A stretch of DNA of 64,000 bases from UBA3946 sp002385755 (GTDB lineage Bacteria > Bacillota_I > Bacilli_A > ML615J-28 > CAG-698): positions 1 to 64,000 of the forward strand of contig JBMNLX010000005.1 in assembly GCA_050953085.1 (NCBI GenBank), written 5' to 3'. A program made the translations under genes and the position numbers. Position 1 is the first letter of the stretch. Each line of letters opens with the position of its first letter. The notes below the pieces were generated by a model. The model saw only the letters and a list, made by a program, of their open reading frames with translations, was not told the origin of the DNA and ran no database searches. This document shows, piece by piece, positions 25,055 to 32,431 of the stretch.

Positions 25055-26210
25055 TTGCGGATTCCTCCTTAGTGTTTTCTTTTTCTTCCGGTCCTGGCGT
25101 TTCCGCCTTCTCTTCAGCCGCGGGAGCCGTATCAACCGCCTTGACATTCTCAGTTTCCTCGGTCACCGTTTCGCTTTCGGCAACAGATTCTTCTTTCTGC
25201 TCTTCCGCGGTCTTTTTGGCTGCTTTGGCTTTCTTTGTTTCTTTAGCGGATTTTTCTTCTTTCTTTTCTTTGGTCGCTTTTGTTGTCTTAGCTTTTTCTT
25301 CTTTTGCATCTTCGGCGGCCTGTTCTTCCGTCGTTTCCTCTACTTTTTCGACAACCTCGGCGACCTTTTGTTCTTTGGTTTCTTTCGTCTCTTTAGGCGC
25401 CCGCGTTTGCTTCTCTCTTCCCTTCGCTTCTTTATCTACCGATAAAGCGGCCTGCGAACGCCGGCTCGCGTGTTGTTCTCTCCTGTCTTCGGCAACGCTT
25501 TCGTCGCTAATATCTATATCAACCGGCGTGCCGCCGAGAGCTTCGACTACCGCGTTGGCCAATGTGCCGACGATTAATTTAATGGAACGAATCGCGTCGT
25601 CGTTACCCGGAATCACGTAATCGACTTCATCGGGATCGCAATTGGTGTCAACAAGGGCAAAAATCGGGATACCCTTGTTTCTCGCTTCCGCAACCGCGAT
25701 ATGTTCGCTTTTCGGATCCACGACAACCATCGCGTTAGGCAGCTGCCGCATGTCGCGGATACCGCTGAAAAATTTCTGTTTCTTTTCTTTTTCTTTCTTA
25801 AGCAATATTACTTCCTTTTTCGGCAAAACATCAAAAATGCCCTCTTCTTCCATTCTTTCAATTTCAAACAGGCGATTGATGCTTTTCCGGATCGTTTTAT
25901 GGTTCGTCAGCGTCCCACCCAGCCAACGATGGTCGACATAAAACTGATCGCAGCGAATCGCTTCGTTTCGGATAACTTCCTGAGATTGCTTTCTCGTTCC
26001 GACGAATAATACTTTTCCGCCGTTTTGGACAATCGTAAACAATGCCTTGTACGCTTCTTCAAGCATGACGACGGTCTTGTCCAAGTCGATAATATAGATA
26101 CCGTTTCTTTCCCCAAAAATATACTCTTTCATTTTCGGGTTCCAGCGGCGCGTGTTATGGCCGAAATGAACCCCAGCTTCCAGTAATTGATTTTTTGTGA
26201 TAACAGACAT
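25047..26210 (-). CDS. rpsB: Ribosomal protein S2 with long charged C-terminal extension
   Basis: Component of the 30S subunit. Residues 1-230 are a normal S2 (GVHFGHNTRRWNPKM, HRWLGGTLTN, IPGNDDAIRSI). Residues 231-387 form a low-complexity tail of Lys, Glu, Ala and Thr, with repeats such as KETKE and EEKAE and no predicted fold. S2 is normally 230-260 residues, so about 155 residues are extra. The reading frame stays open to the stop that overlaps tsf, and codon use looks ordinary. Some Gram-positive relatives have acidic or lysine-rich S2 tails, but I know no function. Ribosome site AAAGGAG. Confidence 0.95.
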   Translation of the reverse strand: MSVITKNQLLEAGVHFGHNTRRWNPKMKEYIFGERNGIYIIDLDKTVVMLEEAYKALFTIVQNGGKVLFVGTRKQSQEVIRNEAIRCDQFYVDHRWLGGTLTNHKTIRKSINRLFEIERMEEEGIFDVLPKKEVILLKKEKEKKQKFFSGIRDMRQLPNAMVVVDPKSEHIAVAEARNKGIPIFALVDTNCDPDEVDYVIPGNDDAIRSIKLIVGTLANAVVEALGGTPVDIDISDESVAEDRREQHASRRSQAALSVDKEAKGREKQTRAPKETKETKEQKVAEVVEKVEETTEEQAAEDAKEEKAKTTKATKEKKEEKSAKETKKAKAAKKTAEEQKEESVAESETVTEETENVKAVDTAPAAEEKAETPGPEEKENTKEESAND

Positions 26211-26325
26211 AAAATTCTCCTTTTTTTATTTTGTTTTAGCCTCCATAAACTTCATCGCCCACCGCCTCGCCATGATCGGCGCACGCGACGACAGACTGGT
26301 TTATGTGTGTTTTTAAGCCGGACAT

Positions 26326-26354
26326 ATTATACCACAAACGATAACGATATGCAA
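26326..26354 (-). promoter_or_regulatory. Promoter of rpsB-tsf
   Basis: TTGCAT (26349-26354), 17-base spacer, TATAAT (26326-26331) with the extended -10 TGG. It gives a leader of about 110 bases before rpsB. In many Bacillota S2 regulates its own leader; I see no certain structure here. The rest of the 297-base gap to dut holds no gene. Confidence 0.8.
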
Positions 26355-26507
26355 ACAATTTTTCTTATAAACGACAATAATTCCCGCCCCGGCATGGCGA
26401 TGATTTTCTCTTTTTGTTTTAACGACGCTTTAACCCATCATTTTTGTTCCCGGTTCGCGACAATAATCTCACAAAATCGCGTATATCCAAGATTTAAACA
26501 ATAAAAG

Positions 26508-26993
26508 CTAATCCGATCTATTCGTTTTTTCCGTGCTGCCGATACCGCCCGTTCTTGTTTTGCCGGGCTGTTTTTCTTTCTCCGATATCAAATACTTAAC
26601 GAAAATCCCCTGAGCGACGCGAAACCCGGCATTAAGGTTAAGAGCGGCCGCGCCCGCGTTTTCCAGGGCGAGCATAATATGACCTTCGTTATCAGGGTTG
26701 TCGTAGTAATCGCAGTCGATTACGGCAACGTGATTAATCAGACGCAAATTATGTTTTATCGCCGCGCTGCTCCTAATCGTGATCAACAAAACCTCGTCTG
26801 GTTGCATGTAAGCTTTAACCCCGGTGTAAACGATCGCCCTCGCCTTCGGCTTTATTTCCAAAGCGTAAGGCAAGTAGAAATCATACCCCGCCGCATAAAG
26901 CGTCCCGCGTTCCGGAATGCGGATATTGTCGTATTCCGACCCGTTCCTTCTTTTTTCGTATTCGCTTAAAGATACCTTTTCAAATCCGCGCAT
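26508..26993 (-). CDS. dut: dUTP diphosphatase
   Basis: Hydrolyses dUTP to dUMP and PPi, keeping uracil out of DNA and feeding thymidylate synthesis. The 161 residues show trimeric dUTPase motifs: AGYDFYLP (motif 1), ITIRSSAA (motif 2), VAVIDCDYYDN (motif 3, catalytic Asp), and RTGGIGSTEK (motif 5, glycine-rich tail). Motif 3 has CDY instead of the usual SDY/DGY, a minor change. It lies two bases after xerC, so it belongs to the trmFO-xerC-dut operon. Confidence 0.9.
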   Translation of the reverse strand: MRGFEKVSLSEYEKRRNGSEYDNIRIPERGTLYAAGYDFYLPYALEIKPKARAIVYTGVKAYMQPDEVLLITIRSSAAIKHNLRLINHVAVIDCDYYDNPDNEGHIMLALENAGAAALNLNAGFRVAQGIFVKYLISEKEKQPGKTRTGGIGSTEKTNRSD

Positions 26994-26995
26994 AT

Positions 26996-27907
26996 TTAAT
27001 CCTTTCTGTTCCGGGGATGGCGTTTTAAAAACTCCCGGCGTAAGTTTTCTTTTGAAACATGCGTATAAACTTGCGTTGAAGACAAATTGACATGCCCGAG
27101 CAGTTCCTGAACGCTACGCAAGTCGGCGCCGTTATTCAATAAGTGCGTCGCGAACGTGTGTCGGAACATATGGGGACTCGCTTTTTGATTGACGGCCGCG
27201 TTCATACAAATATTATTGATAATCACCCTGACGCCGCGCGGGGTGAGCGGGCCGCCGCGATGATTTAAAAGGAGACGCTTTTCCTCGGCGTTAACGGAAC
27301 GCGCGAGAAGGCTCGGGCGGGCGAATTCCAAATAATCTAAAAGGGCGCTTTTAATACTATCATATATCGGCAAGTATCTTTCCTTGTTTCCTTTCCCGGT
27401 CACCAAGATCGTATTATTATAGAAGTCAATGTCGCTGATCATTAGCGAGCATAACTCGCTCACGCGAACGCCGGTGCCGTAAAGCAATTCCAATATAGCG
27501 TAGTTGCGCTTGCCGATATCGCTCGCTACGTCAATCGAGTTAAAAAGCTCGTCTATTTCCTCGGGATAGAAATAAGCGGGCAATTTTTTCTCGACGCGGG
27601 GCGAGGAAAGAGCGCCGAAATGATTGATATCGGCTATTCCCGCTTTCGCGAGATATCGGTAAAAACTTCTCAAACTTGATAATTTGCGAGAAATCGAGCG
27701 GGAAGCATAACCTTTATTATGTATATAAGAAAGGTAATACCGGGGATAACTCGCGTTGATGCCCGCGAGCGAACCCAAATCGTTGGTTTTAAGATAATCC
27801 AGAAATTCCCCGACGTCGTTTATATAATTAAGCACGGTATGCGGGGAATAGGAACGCTCGCTTTCCAAATAATCCTTAAAGGCGCGAATCAAATCTCTGT
27901 CACTCAT
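26996..27907 (-). CDS. xerC: Tyrosine recombinase XerC/XerD family
   Basis: Site-specific recombinase that resolves chromosome dimers at dif. The 303 residues have the SAM-like N-terminal DNA-binding domain and the catalytic domain with R148, K172, H246, R249, H272 and the nucleophile Y281, all present. Position after trmFO matches codV (xerC) of B. subtilis. The start at 27907 has GGTGAG four bases before it and overlaps the trmFO stop by eight bases; the longer reading to 27940 is less likely. XerC and XerD cannot be told apart firmly without alignment; context favours XerC. Confidence 0.92.
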   Translation of the reverse strand: MSDRDLIRAFKDYLESERSYSPHTVLNYINDVGEFLDYLKTNDLGSLAGINASYPRYYLSYIHNKGYASRSISRKLSSLRSFYRYLAKAGIADINHFGALSSPRVEKKLPAYFYPEEIDELFNSIDVASDIGKRNYAILELLYGTGVRVSELCSLMISDIDFYNNTILVTGKGNKERYLPIYDSIKSALLDYLEFARPSLLARSVNAEEKRLLLNHRGGPLTPRGVRVIINNICMNAAVNQKASPHMFRHTFATHLLNNGADLRSVQELLGHVNLSSTQVYTHVSKENLRREFLKRHPRNRKD

Positions 27908-29189
27908 CAAGCTCACCGGCAATCGCTTTGATTTTCGCAAGCGCCCGGCTGGCGCGCATTTTCTTTCTTTCCGCCTTTTTATAGTTTCTGTCGAGAGGAG
28001 CGAAAATCCCGAAATTCACGTTCATCGGCTGAAAATCGCGGTTAGGGGCGGCGATATAGTTTGCGAGCGCTCCGATCGCGGTCGCCGGGGTAAAATCGAT
28101 CGGGGGATGACCGACAAGAACTCTCGATAAATTTATCCCGGCCGCCAATCCCGATGAGGCGCTTTCCACGTAACCCTCAACTCCGGTGATTTGCCCGGCG
28201 AAAAACAAATCGGCGCGGGCAAGCGTTTGGTAATAACTGTTAAGCAAAAAAGGCGAATTGATGAACGTGTTCCGGTGCATGACGCCGTACCGGGCGATCT
28301 CGGCGTTTTCCAATCCCGGAATTAACCGAATGATCCGCTTTTGTTCGGAAAACTTGAGCCGAGTCTGAAAGCCGACGATATTATACATCGTTTTTGCGGC
28401 GTCATCTTGCCTGAGTTGAACGACGGCGTAAGGCCTCTCGCCGGTTTTCGGATGCTCTAATCCGACCGGTTTCAACGGTCCGAACAACAAGGTTTCCCGG
28501 CCCCGGGCCGCCATTTCCTCAATCGGCATGCACCCCTCGAACACCTCGAAATCACGGGGAATAACTTTTTCCGCGTTTATAAGTTCCTCATAAAACCGGT
28601 CAAACTCTTCCCTGGTCATCGGGCAATTATAATAAGCCGCCTCTCCCTTGTCATATCTTGATTTTAAATAAACTATATTTTTGTCTATTGATTCTTCAAA
28701 AATAATCGGCGCGACCGCGTCATAGAAAGACAAATAATCGCGGCCGAAAAACTTCTGAATGTTTTCGCCCAAAGTATCGCTCGTCAGCGGGCCGGAGGCG
28801 ATAATCGTCGGTCCCGCGGGTATCTCTTTAACCTCGTCGTTAACGATGTTTACCAGCGGGTTTGACTTCAAAGCGTCGGTAACGTAACCCGAAAAAACCC
28901 GGCGGTCAACCGCAAGCGCCCCGCCGGCGGGTATTCGGGCGTAATCCGCCGCTTTCATTATTAAAGAGTCAAGCAGACGCATTTCTTCTTTAAGCAGACC
29001 GACGGCATTTTCAACCGAGGACGCTCGCAGCGAATTGGAACACACCAACTCCGCGAATAAACCCGATTCGTGCGCCGGGGTCATTTTCCCCGGCCGCATT
29101 TCGAAAAGGTTGACTTTGATACCGCGTTTGCTTAATTGATACGCCGCTTCGCAGCCGGCCAAACCGGCGCCGACAACATTCGCTTTCAT
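27900..29189 (-). CDS. trmFO: tRNA uracil-54 C5-methyltransferase, folate-dependent
   Basis: Makes ribothymidine 54 in tRNA with methylene-tetrahydrofolate and FAD. The 429 residues begin with the FAD motif GAGLAGCEAA and include the hallmark MRPGKMTPAHESGLFAELVC segment in part, NSLRASS, and the Cys of AYYNCPMT. Starts at an ATG after AAGGTGT. Its end overlaps xerC. A TATAAT with extended TGG (29217-29222) lies about 28 bases upstream. Gene order trmFO-xerC then rpsB is that of B. subtilis with the intervening clpQY-codY genes absent. Confidence 0.96.
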   Translation of the reverse strand: MKANVVGAGLAGCEAAYQLSKRGIKVNLFEMRPGKMTPAHESGLFAELVCSNSLRASSVENAVGLLKEEMRLLDSLIMKAADYARIPAGGALAVDRRVFSGYVTDALKSNPLVNIVNDEVKEIPAGPTIIASGPLTSDTLGENIQKFFGRDYLSFYDAVAPIIFEESIDKNIVYLKSRYDKGEAAYYNCPMTREEFDRFYEELINAEKVIPRDFEVFEGCMPIEEMAARGRETLLFGPLKPVGLEHPKTGERPYAVVQLRQDDAAKTMYNIVGFQTRLKFSEQKRIIRLIPGLENAEIARYGVMHRNTFINSPFLLNSYYQTLARADLFFAGQITGVEGYVESASSGLAAGINLSRVLVGHPPIDFTPATAIGALANYIAAPNRDFQPMNVNFGIFAPLDRNYKKAERKKMRASRALAKIKAIAGELDE

Positions 29190-29273
29190 TTGGACACCTT
29201 TGTTTCTTTTTTAAGTATTATACCATATCCCGCGTTTATTATAAACTCTCGCGCGATAAAATTCCACCTATCA

Positions 29274-29303
29274 ATAAAAAAAATCTTCTTAGCGAAGATT
29301 TTT
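29274..29303 (-). terminator. Terminator of the triple-LysM gene
   Basis: Stem AAATCTTC/GAAGATTT (29281-29288 with 29294-29301) followed by A/U-rich sequence on the minus strand. It overlaps the last codon region. Confidence 0.7.
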
Positions 29304-29796
29304 AGAAAATGTTAATCGTTACCCCGGGAGCGAGCCATATATCCTTATTTGCCGCGAGCAACTCCATGGCGCTCATATTGGTATTGACGAGAATGGACTC
29401 AAGCGTATCTCCCGGCTGAACCGTGTAACGGTTATAAACGCGGGGAATATTAAGCGTTTGATTTTCCGCCAATATCAATTTCGTTATGTCGTTGTACCGG
29501 ACAATCTCGTCTACGGTAATCCCGACGCTTTCCGCTATCGATTCCAGGGTTTCATTCGCTTGAATAACGTATTCCTCGAAATATACCGCCCCGAATTGTC
29601 CTTTATGGGGAATAACAATTATTTGATTGGGATAAATTAAACTCGATGTCAACGCGTTGGCGTTAATTAAATCGTCAACGGAAACCCCGAACTGACCGGC
29701 AATTTTATAAAGGGTGTCGCCGGGTTTGATAACGTATTGCGTAAGGGCGTGGTTTTGTCTTTCCCTGTAAACGTGAAACACATCGTTTTTACGCAC
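29302..29796 (-). CDS. Triple LysM-domain protein without signal peptide
   Basis: A 164-residue protein made almost only of three LysM modules (about 20-63, 74-117 and 120-163), each with the YxVxPGDTL-like start and the x-N-x-L-x-IP end. LysM binds GlcNAc in peptidoglycan or chitin. There is no signal peptide or membrane helix. In sporulating Bacillota, LysM proteins without signal peptides often go to the forespore cortex or coat from the mother cell (SafA-like), so a spore role is likely but unproven. GTG start with GAGGTG; TATAAT upstream at about 29811-29816. Confidence 0.8.
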   Translation of the reverse strand: MRKNDVFHVYRERQNHALTQYVIKPGDTLYKIAGQFGVSVDDLINANALTSSLIYPNQIIVIPHKGQFGAVYFEEYVIQANETLESIAESVGITVDEIVRYNDITKLILAENQTLNIPRVYNRYTVQPGDTLESILVNTNMSAMELLAANKDIWLAPGVTINIF

Positions 29797-29905
29797 ACAA
29801 TCACCTCGTATTATTATACGAGCGAAACGGTAAAAATTGTAGGTTATAACCTATTATTGGGCTCCTTTTACGCTTTTTAGCAACTCCTCATAGAATGGCG
29901 ATTCC

Positions 29906-30772
29906 CTAAAGGCGGCCAACTCCTCGTCCGCGGCGAGCGTATCCCGTAACCCTAGGCTTTTTTATCAATGCGTACAGGAAACAATTATAAGCGTTCTGAT
30001 AATCGAGCGTTACGGCATAAAGGCAGCCGAGATTATACCACAAGGCCGTGTTATCCTTAAAGCGGGAAATCCCCTCCAATAAATAATACCGGCTCTTCTC
30101 GTAATCGCCGAGCGCGTCCTTGTAGATTAAAGCGATATTTAAATACGTAAGCGGATAACAATCGGGTTTCATCGTCTCTTCCTGATAATATCTGAGCGCC
30201 GTCTCGTGGTCGCCCATTTTACCGTGAATGACGCCCAGATTAAAGGTCACCATTTTTTCTCCCGGGTTGACCTCGTAAGCTTTAAGAGTGTGCTTGAGGG
30301 CCAGGTCCAAATAATTTTTCTTCTCGTAAAAAGAGCCAAGATTCAGATTTGCCCAAAAATGATCGGGATCATAAAGAAGGGTTTTTTTATAATAATCATA
30401 GGCTTTTTTCTCGTCGTTATTATCGTCCGCAAGCAAGGCGATATTAAAATAAGCCTGGGCAAAGGTCGGATTTCTTTTGACGGCCTCTAAATACGCTTCT
30501 TCCGCCAAATCGCTTTTCCCAAGTTGCTCATAGACAAGTCCTAAACCGTAATGCCCCTGAGGCGAGTCGGGAAAAACATCGACGAGCGACTGAAACGCCT
30601 CCAACGCTTTAACGGGCATTTTATTGTCAAGATAAATAAGAGCCAGATCAATTAAATCCTCAACGATTATCATTTCCCGGAAGGCGTCTTCATACAACCG
30701 TATCGCTTCGTCAATTTTGTTCTCGCGGTAAGCCGCGCGCGCTTTGCCGATTAATTCCTCGTATCTATTCAT
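29906..30772 (-). CDS. Tetratricopeptide-repeat protein, apparent C-terminal frameshift
   Basis: Cytosolic protein with about seven TPR units (34-residue repeats with GxxYxxxGxxxxAxxxY patterns such as AYFNIALLADDNNDEKKAYDYY), a scaffold for protein contacts. As read it has 288 residues, but the last 16 residues after LIKK are arginine-rich and unlike a TPR end. Dropping one A from the A6 run (29958-29963, T6 on the plus strand) opens a natural end, LRDTLAADEELAAF and ESPFYEELLKSVKGAQ, to a TAA at 29854. So the true gene probably spans 29854-30772, with a real or sequencing frameshift. Start overlaps the CPBP gene (ATGA). Last gene of the thrS operon. Confidence 0.85.
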   Translation of the reverse strand: MNRYEELIGKARAAYRENKIDEAIRLYEDAFREMIIVEDLIDLALIYLDNKMPVKALEAFQSLVDVFPDSPQGHYGLGLVYEQLGKSDLAEEAYLEAVKRNPTFAQAYFNIALLADDNNDEKKAYDYYKKTLLYDPDHFWANLNLGSFYEKKNYLDLALKHTLKAYEVNPGEKMVTFNLGVIHGKMGDHETALRYYQEETMKPDCYPLTYLNIALIYKDALGDYEKSRYYLLEGISRFKDNTALWYNLGCLYAVTLDYQNAYNCFLYALIKKPRVTGYARRGRGVGRL

Positions 30773-31542
30773 TGACTCCCCGTAAGCACGGCTATTGCAG
30801 CGATGAGATTATTTAAGAAATGAACGCCAATTGGTATCCACACGTTGCGATTGCTGAAAGCATAACTCAAGGAGATAGCCAAAGCTAACGGTAAATATGC
30901 GAGAAGGAAGACGGAGTGGTCGTGTGCCAAACCAAAGATAATCGCCGCCAAGATTGCGGAAACGATTAACGGGATTTTTAACGTTTTTTCAAAGAAACCG
31001 ATTAAAAACTTACGGAAAATCATTTCCTCAACAAACGGCGCGAGTAATGTCGTCGATAGCACCATTAAAAAACCGTACCGAGAATTCAACATTTTTCGAA
31101 CAAACGTTTCGTTTTCGGCCATGCCTTCAATTTTGAGTAGATCAAATAAAACGGTGACGCCGTATGACATTGCGTAAATAACAACAAACCATAAGAATAT
31201 CGTTAAAATATTGTACCAAAAGTTATTTTTGAACTCCTTGAAATCACTGGCTAACATTCTCCACAAAAGAACAACTATGAGAACGGCGATCAACGCGGTG
31301 CCGATAAACTGCGCTATCGCGAAAATGTCTATCGTTGTGCTCGCAAATTCCGCGGGAGTATTGCTTCTATTTATAATATCGTCATTAAACTGCGCCAAAA
31401 CACCGGGATTCGAATTATCATACACCACGGCCACAATCGGCCCGATAATCCCAGTCAATATATACGTTAAGCCGAACCCGACCAGAAACATCACGGGATA
31501 CCGCCATTTTTCGCTAATTCTTTCTAATCCCTTTTTATTCAT
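30769..31542 (-). CDS. CPBP-family intramembrane metalloprotease
   Basis: A 257-residue membrane protein with about seven hydrophobic helices. The CPBP (Abi/CAAX protease) motifs are present: EEMIFR with E172, E173 and R177, His at FGLAHDH (207) and His in GVHFLNN near 243. The family includes CAAX-type prenyl proteases and bacteriocin self-immunity proteins; the target here is unknown. The start overlaps the M28-like gene by eight bases, with AGGAGG inside it, and the end overlaps the TPR gene by four. Confidence 0.88.
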   Translation of the reverse strand: MNKKGLERISEKWRYPVMFLVGFGLTYILTGIIGPIVAVVYDNSNPGVLAQFNDDIINRSNTPAEFASTTIDIFAIAQFIGTALIAVLIVVLLWRMLASDFKEFKNNFWYNILTIFLWFVVIYAMSYGVTVLFDLLKIEGMAENETFVRKMLNSRYGFLMVLSTTLLAPFVEEMIFRKFLIGFFEKTLKIPLIVSAILAAIIFGLAHDHSVFLLAYLPLALAISLSYAFSNRNVWIPIGVHFLNNLIAAIAVLTGSQ

Positions 31543-32431
31543 AATATTCCTCCTTGCTAATATAATTATATATTACCCGGGCGATAATGGCAATATTTTC
31601 TATATTAAAATATTTGTCTTTGGCGCTGTGAATGTTTCTTATCCGATGTTTCTTTCCCTTTTCTTCGTAAGCAAAAACGCCGACGTGACTGTGATGCATA
31701 AAAGCGACATGATCGGACATTTCCAATAGACTACTTTTTTTGACCTCAAAACGATATTCCCCGCGCGCGCCGTTATCGGCGACCTTATGCAATTCGCGGG
31801 GGAGATTATTGTCTTTAAAATAGGTAAATCGGATCAATTCCCCGCGACCGACGCAATCAAGGACAATAAACTTTTTTCGGCGCGGCTTAAGATTTTTTTT
31901 ATTCAAAAAAGATAAAAACGAAAACGACCCGATCAAACCCTTTTCCTCGTTATCAAAAAAAACATAAGCCGCTTTTTCATTTCGCAGGATGCTCATCAAA
32001 TATAATAAGACCAAAACGCCGCTTGTGTTGTCGTTGTAATTTTTCTTGTTGGGAATGCTTAAGAAACCCAACAAATAAAGCAGGGTCAAAAAGTAAATTA
32101 TCATCGCCGGCAAAGCAATATTGTAGACAAACAATGAGAAAATAATCATCGTCGGTATTATCACCATCAAGGCGATGTTTGTCAACAAGATATTATTCGC
32201 GATAAACGCTGGCAATCGGGGAGGAGTATCATAGTGGGCGCCGATAACATAATCGGCCGTTTCAATATTCCCGATTATAACATTTTTCGCAAGCTTTGAT
32301 TTGGATACTTGATATTCCAAATCATATTTTTTCGCTTGCGTCTCTAAATATCGGCGGAAACGGGCTTTGCTTTTCCGGCGCATCCGCTCCTGATACGCCC
32401 CCATATCTTTTGCCAAGTCTTTTAAGGTCAT
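31535..32431 (-). CDS. M28-family peptidase with membrane helices inside the catalytic domain
   Basis: A 298-residue zinc aminopeptidase-like protein. The ligand set of M28 is complete: HYD at 66-68, bridging D134 in NDNTSG, catalytic E162 and ligand E163 in DNEEKG, D192 in VLDCVG, and H268 in the last block. Between the first two blocks, at about 78-125, two hydrophobic helices are inserted, so the active site must sit close to the membrane. No signal peptide. It overlaps the thrS stop by four bases and is the second gene of the T-box-controlled operon. Substrate unknown. Confidence 0.82.
   Translation of the reverse strand: MTLKDLAKDMGAYQERMRRKSKARFRRYLETQAKKYDLEYQVSKSKLAKNVIIGNIETADYVIGAHYDTPPRLPAFIANNILLTNIALMVIIPTMIIFSLFVYNIALPAMIIYFLTLLYLLGFLSIPNKKNYNDNTSGVLVLLYLMSILRNEKAAYVFFDNEEKGLIGSFSFLSFLNKKNLKPRRKKFIVLDCVGRGELIRFTYFKDNNLPRELHKVADNGARGEYRFEVKKSSLLEMSDHVAFMHHSHVGVFAYEEKGKKHRIRNIHSAKDKYFNIENIAIIARVIYNYISKEEYYE

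Noticed and set aside
24990..25445. Phenylalanine-rich 151-residue frame on the plus strand
   Set aside because: Another shadow of the rpsB tail (complement of AAG/GAA codons), not a membrane protein gene.
25072..25620. Long serine/alanine-rich open frame on the plus strand opposite the rpsB tail
   Set aside because: It is the complement of the Lys/Glu-rich rpsB tail; low-complexity codons give no stops in several frames. It has no ribosome site.
26996..27907. Tyrosine recombinase as a sign of an integrated element
   Set aside because: It is the XerC-type housekeeping enzyme beside trmFO, as in B. subtilis; no attachment repeats or cargo are present.
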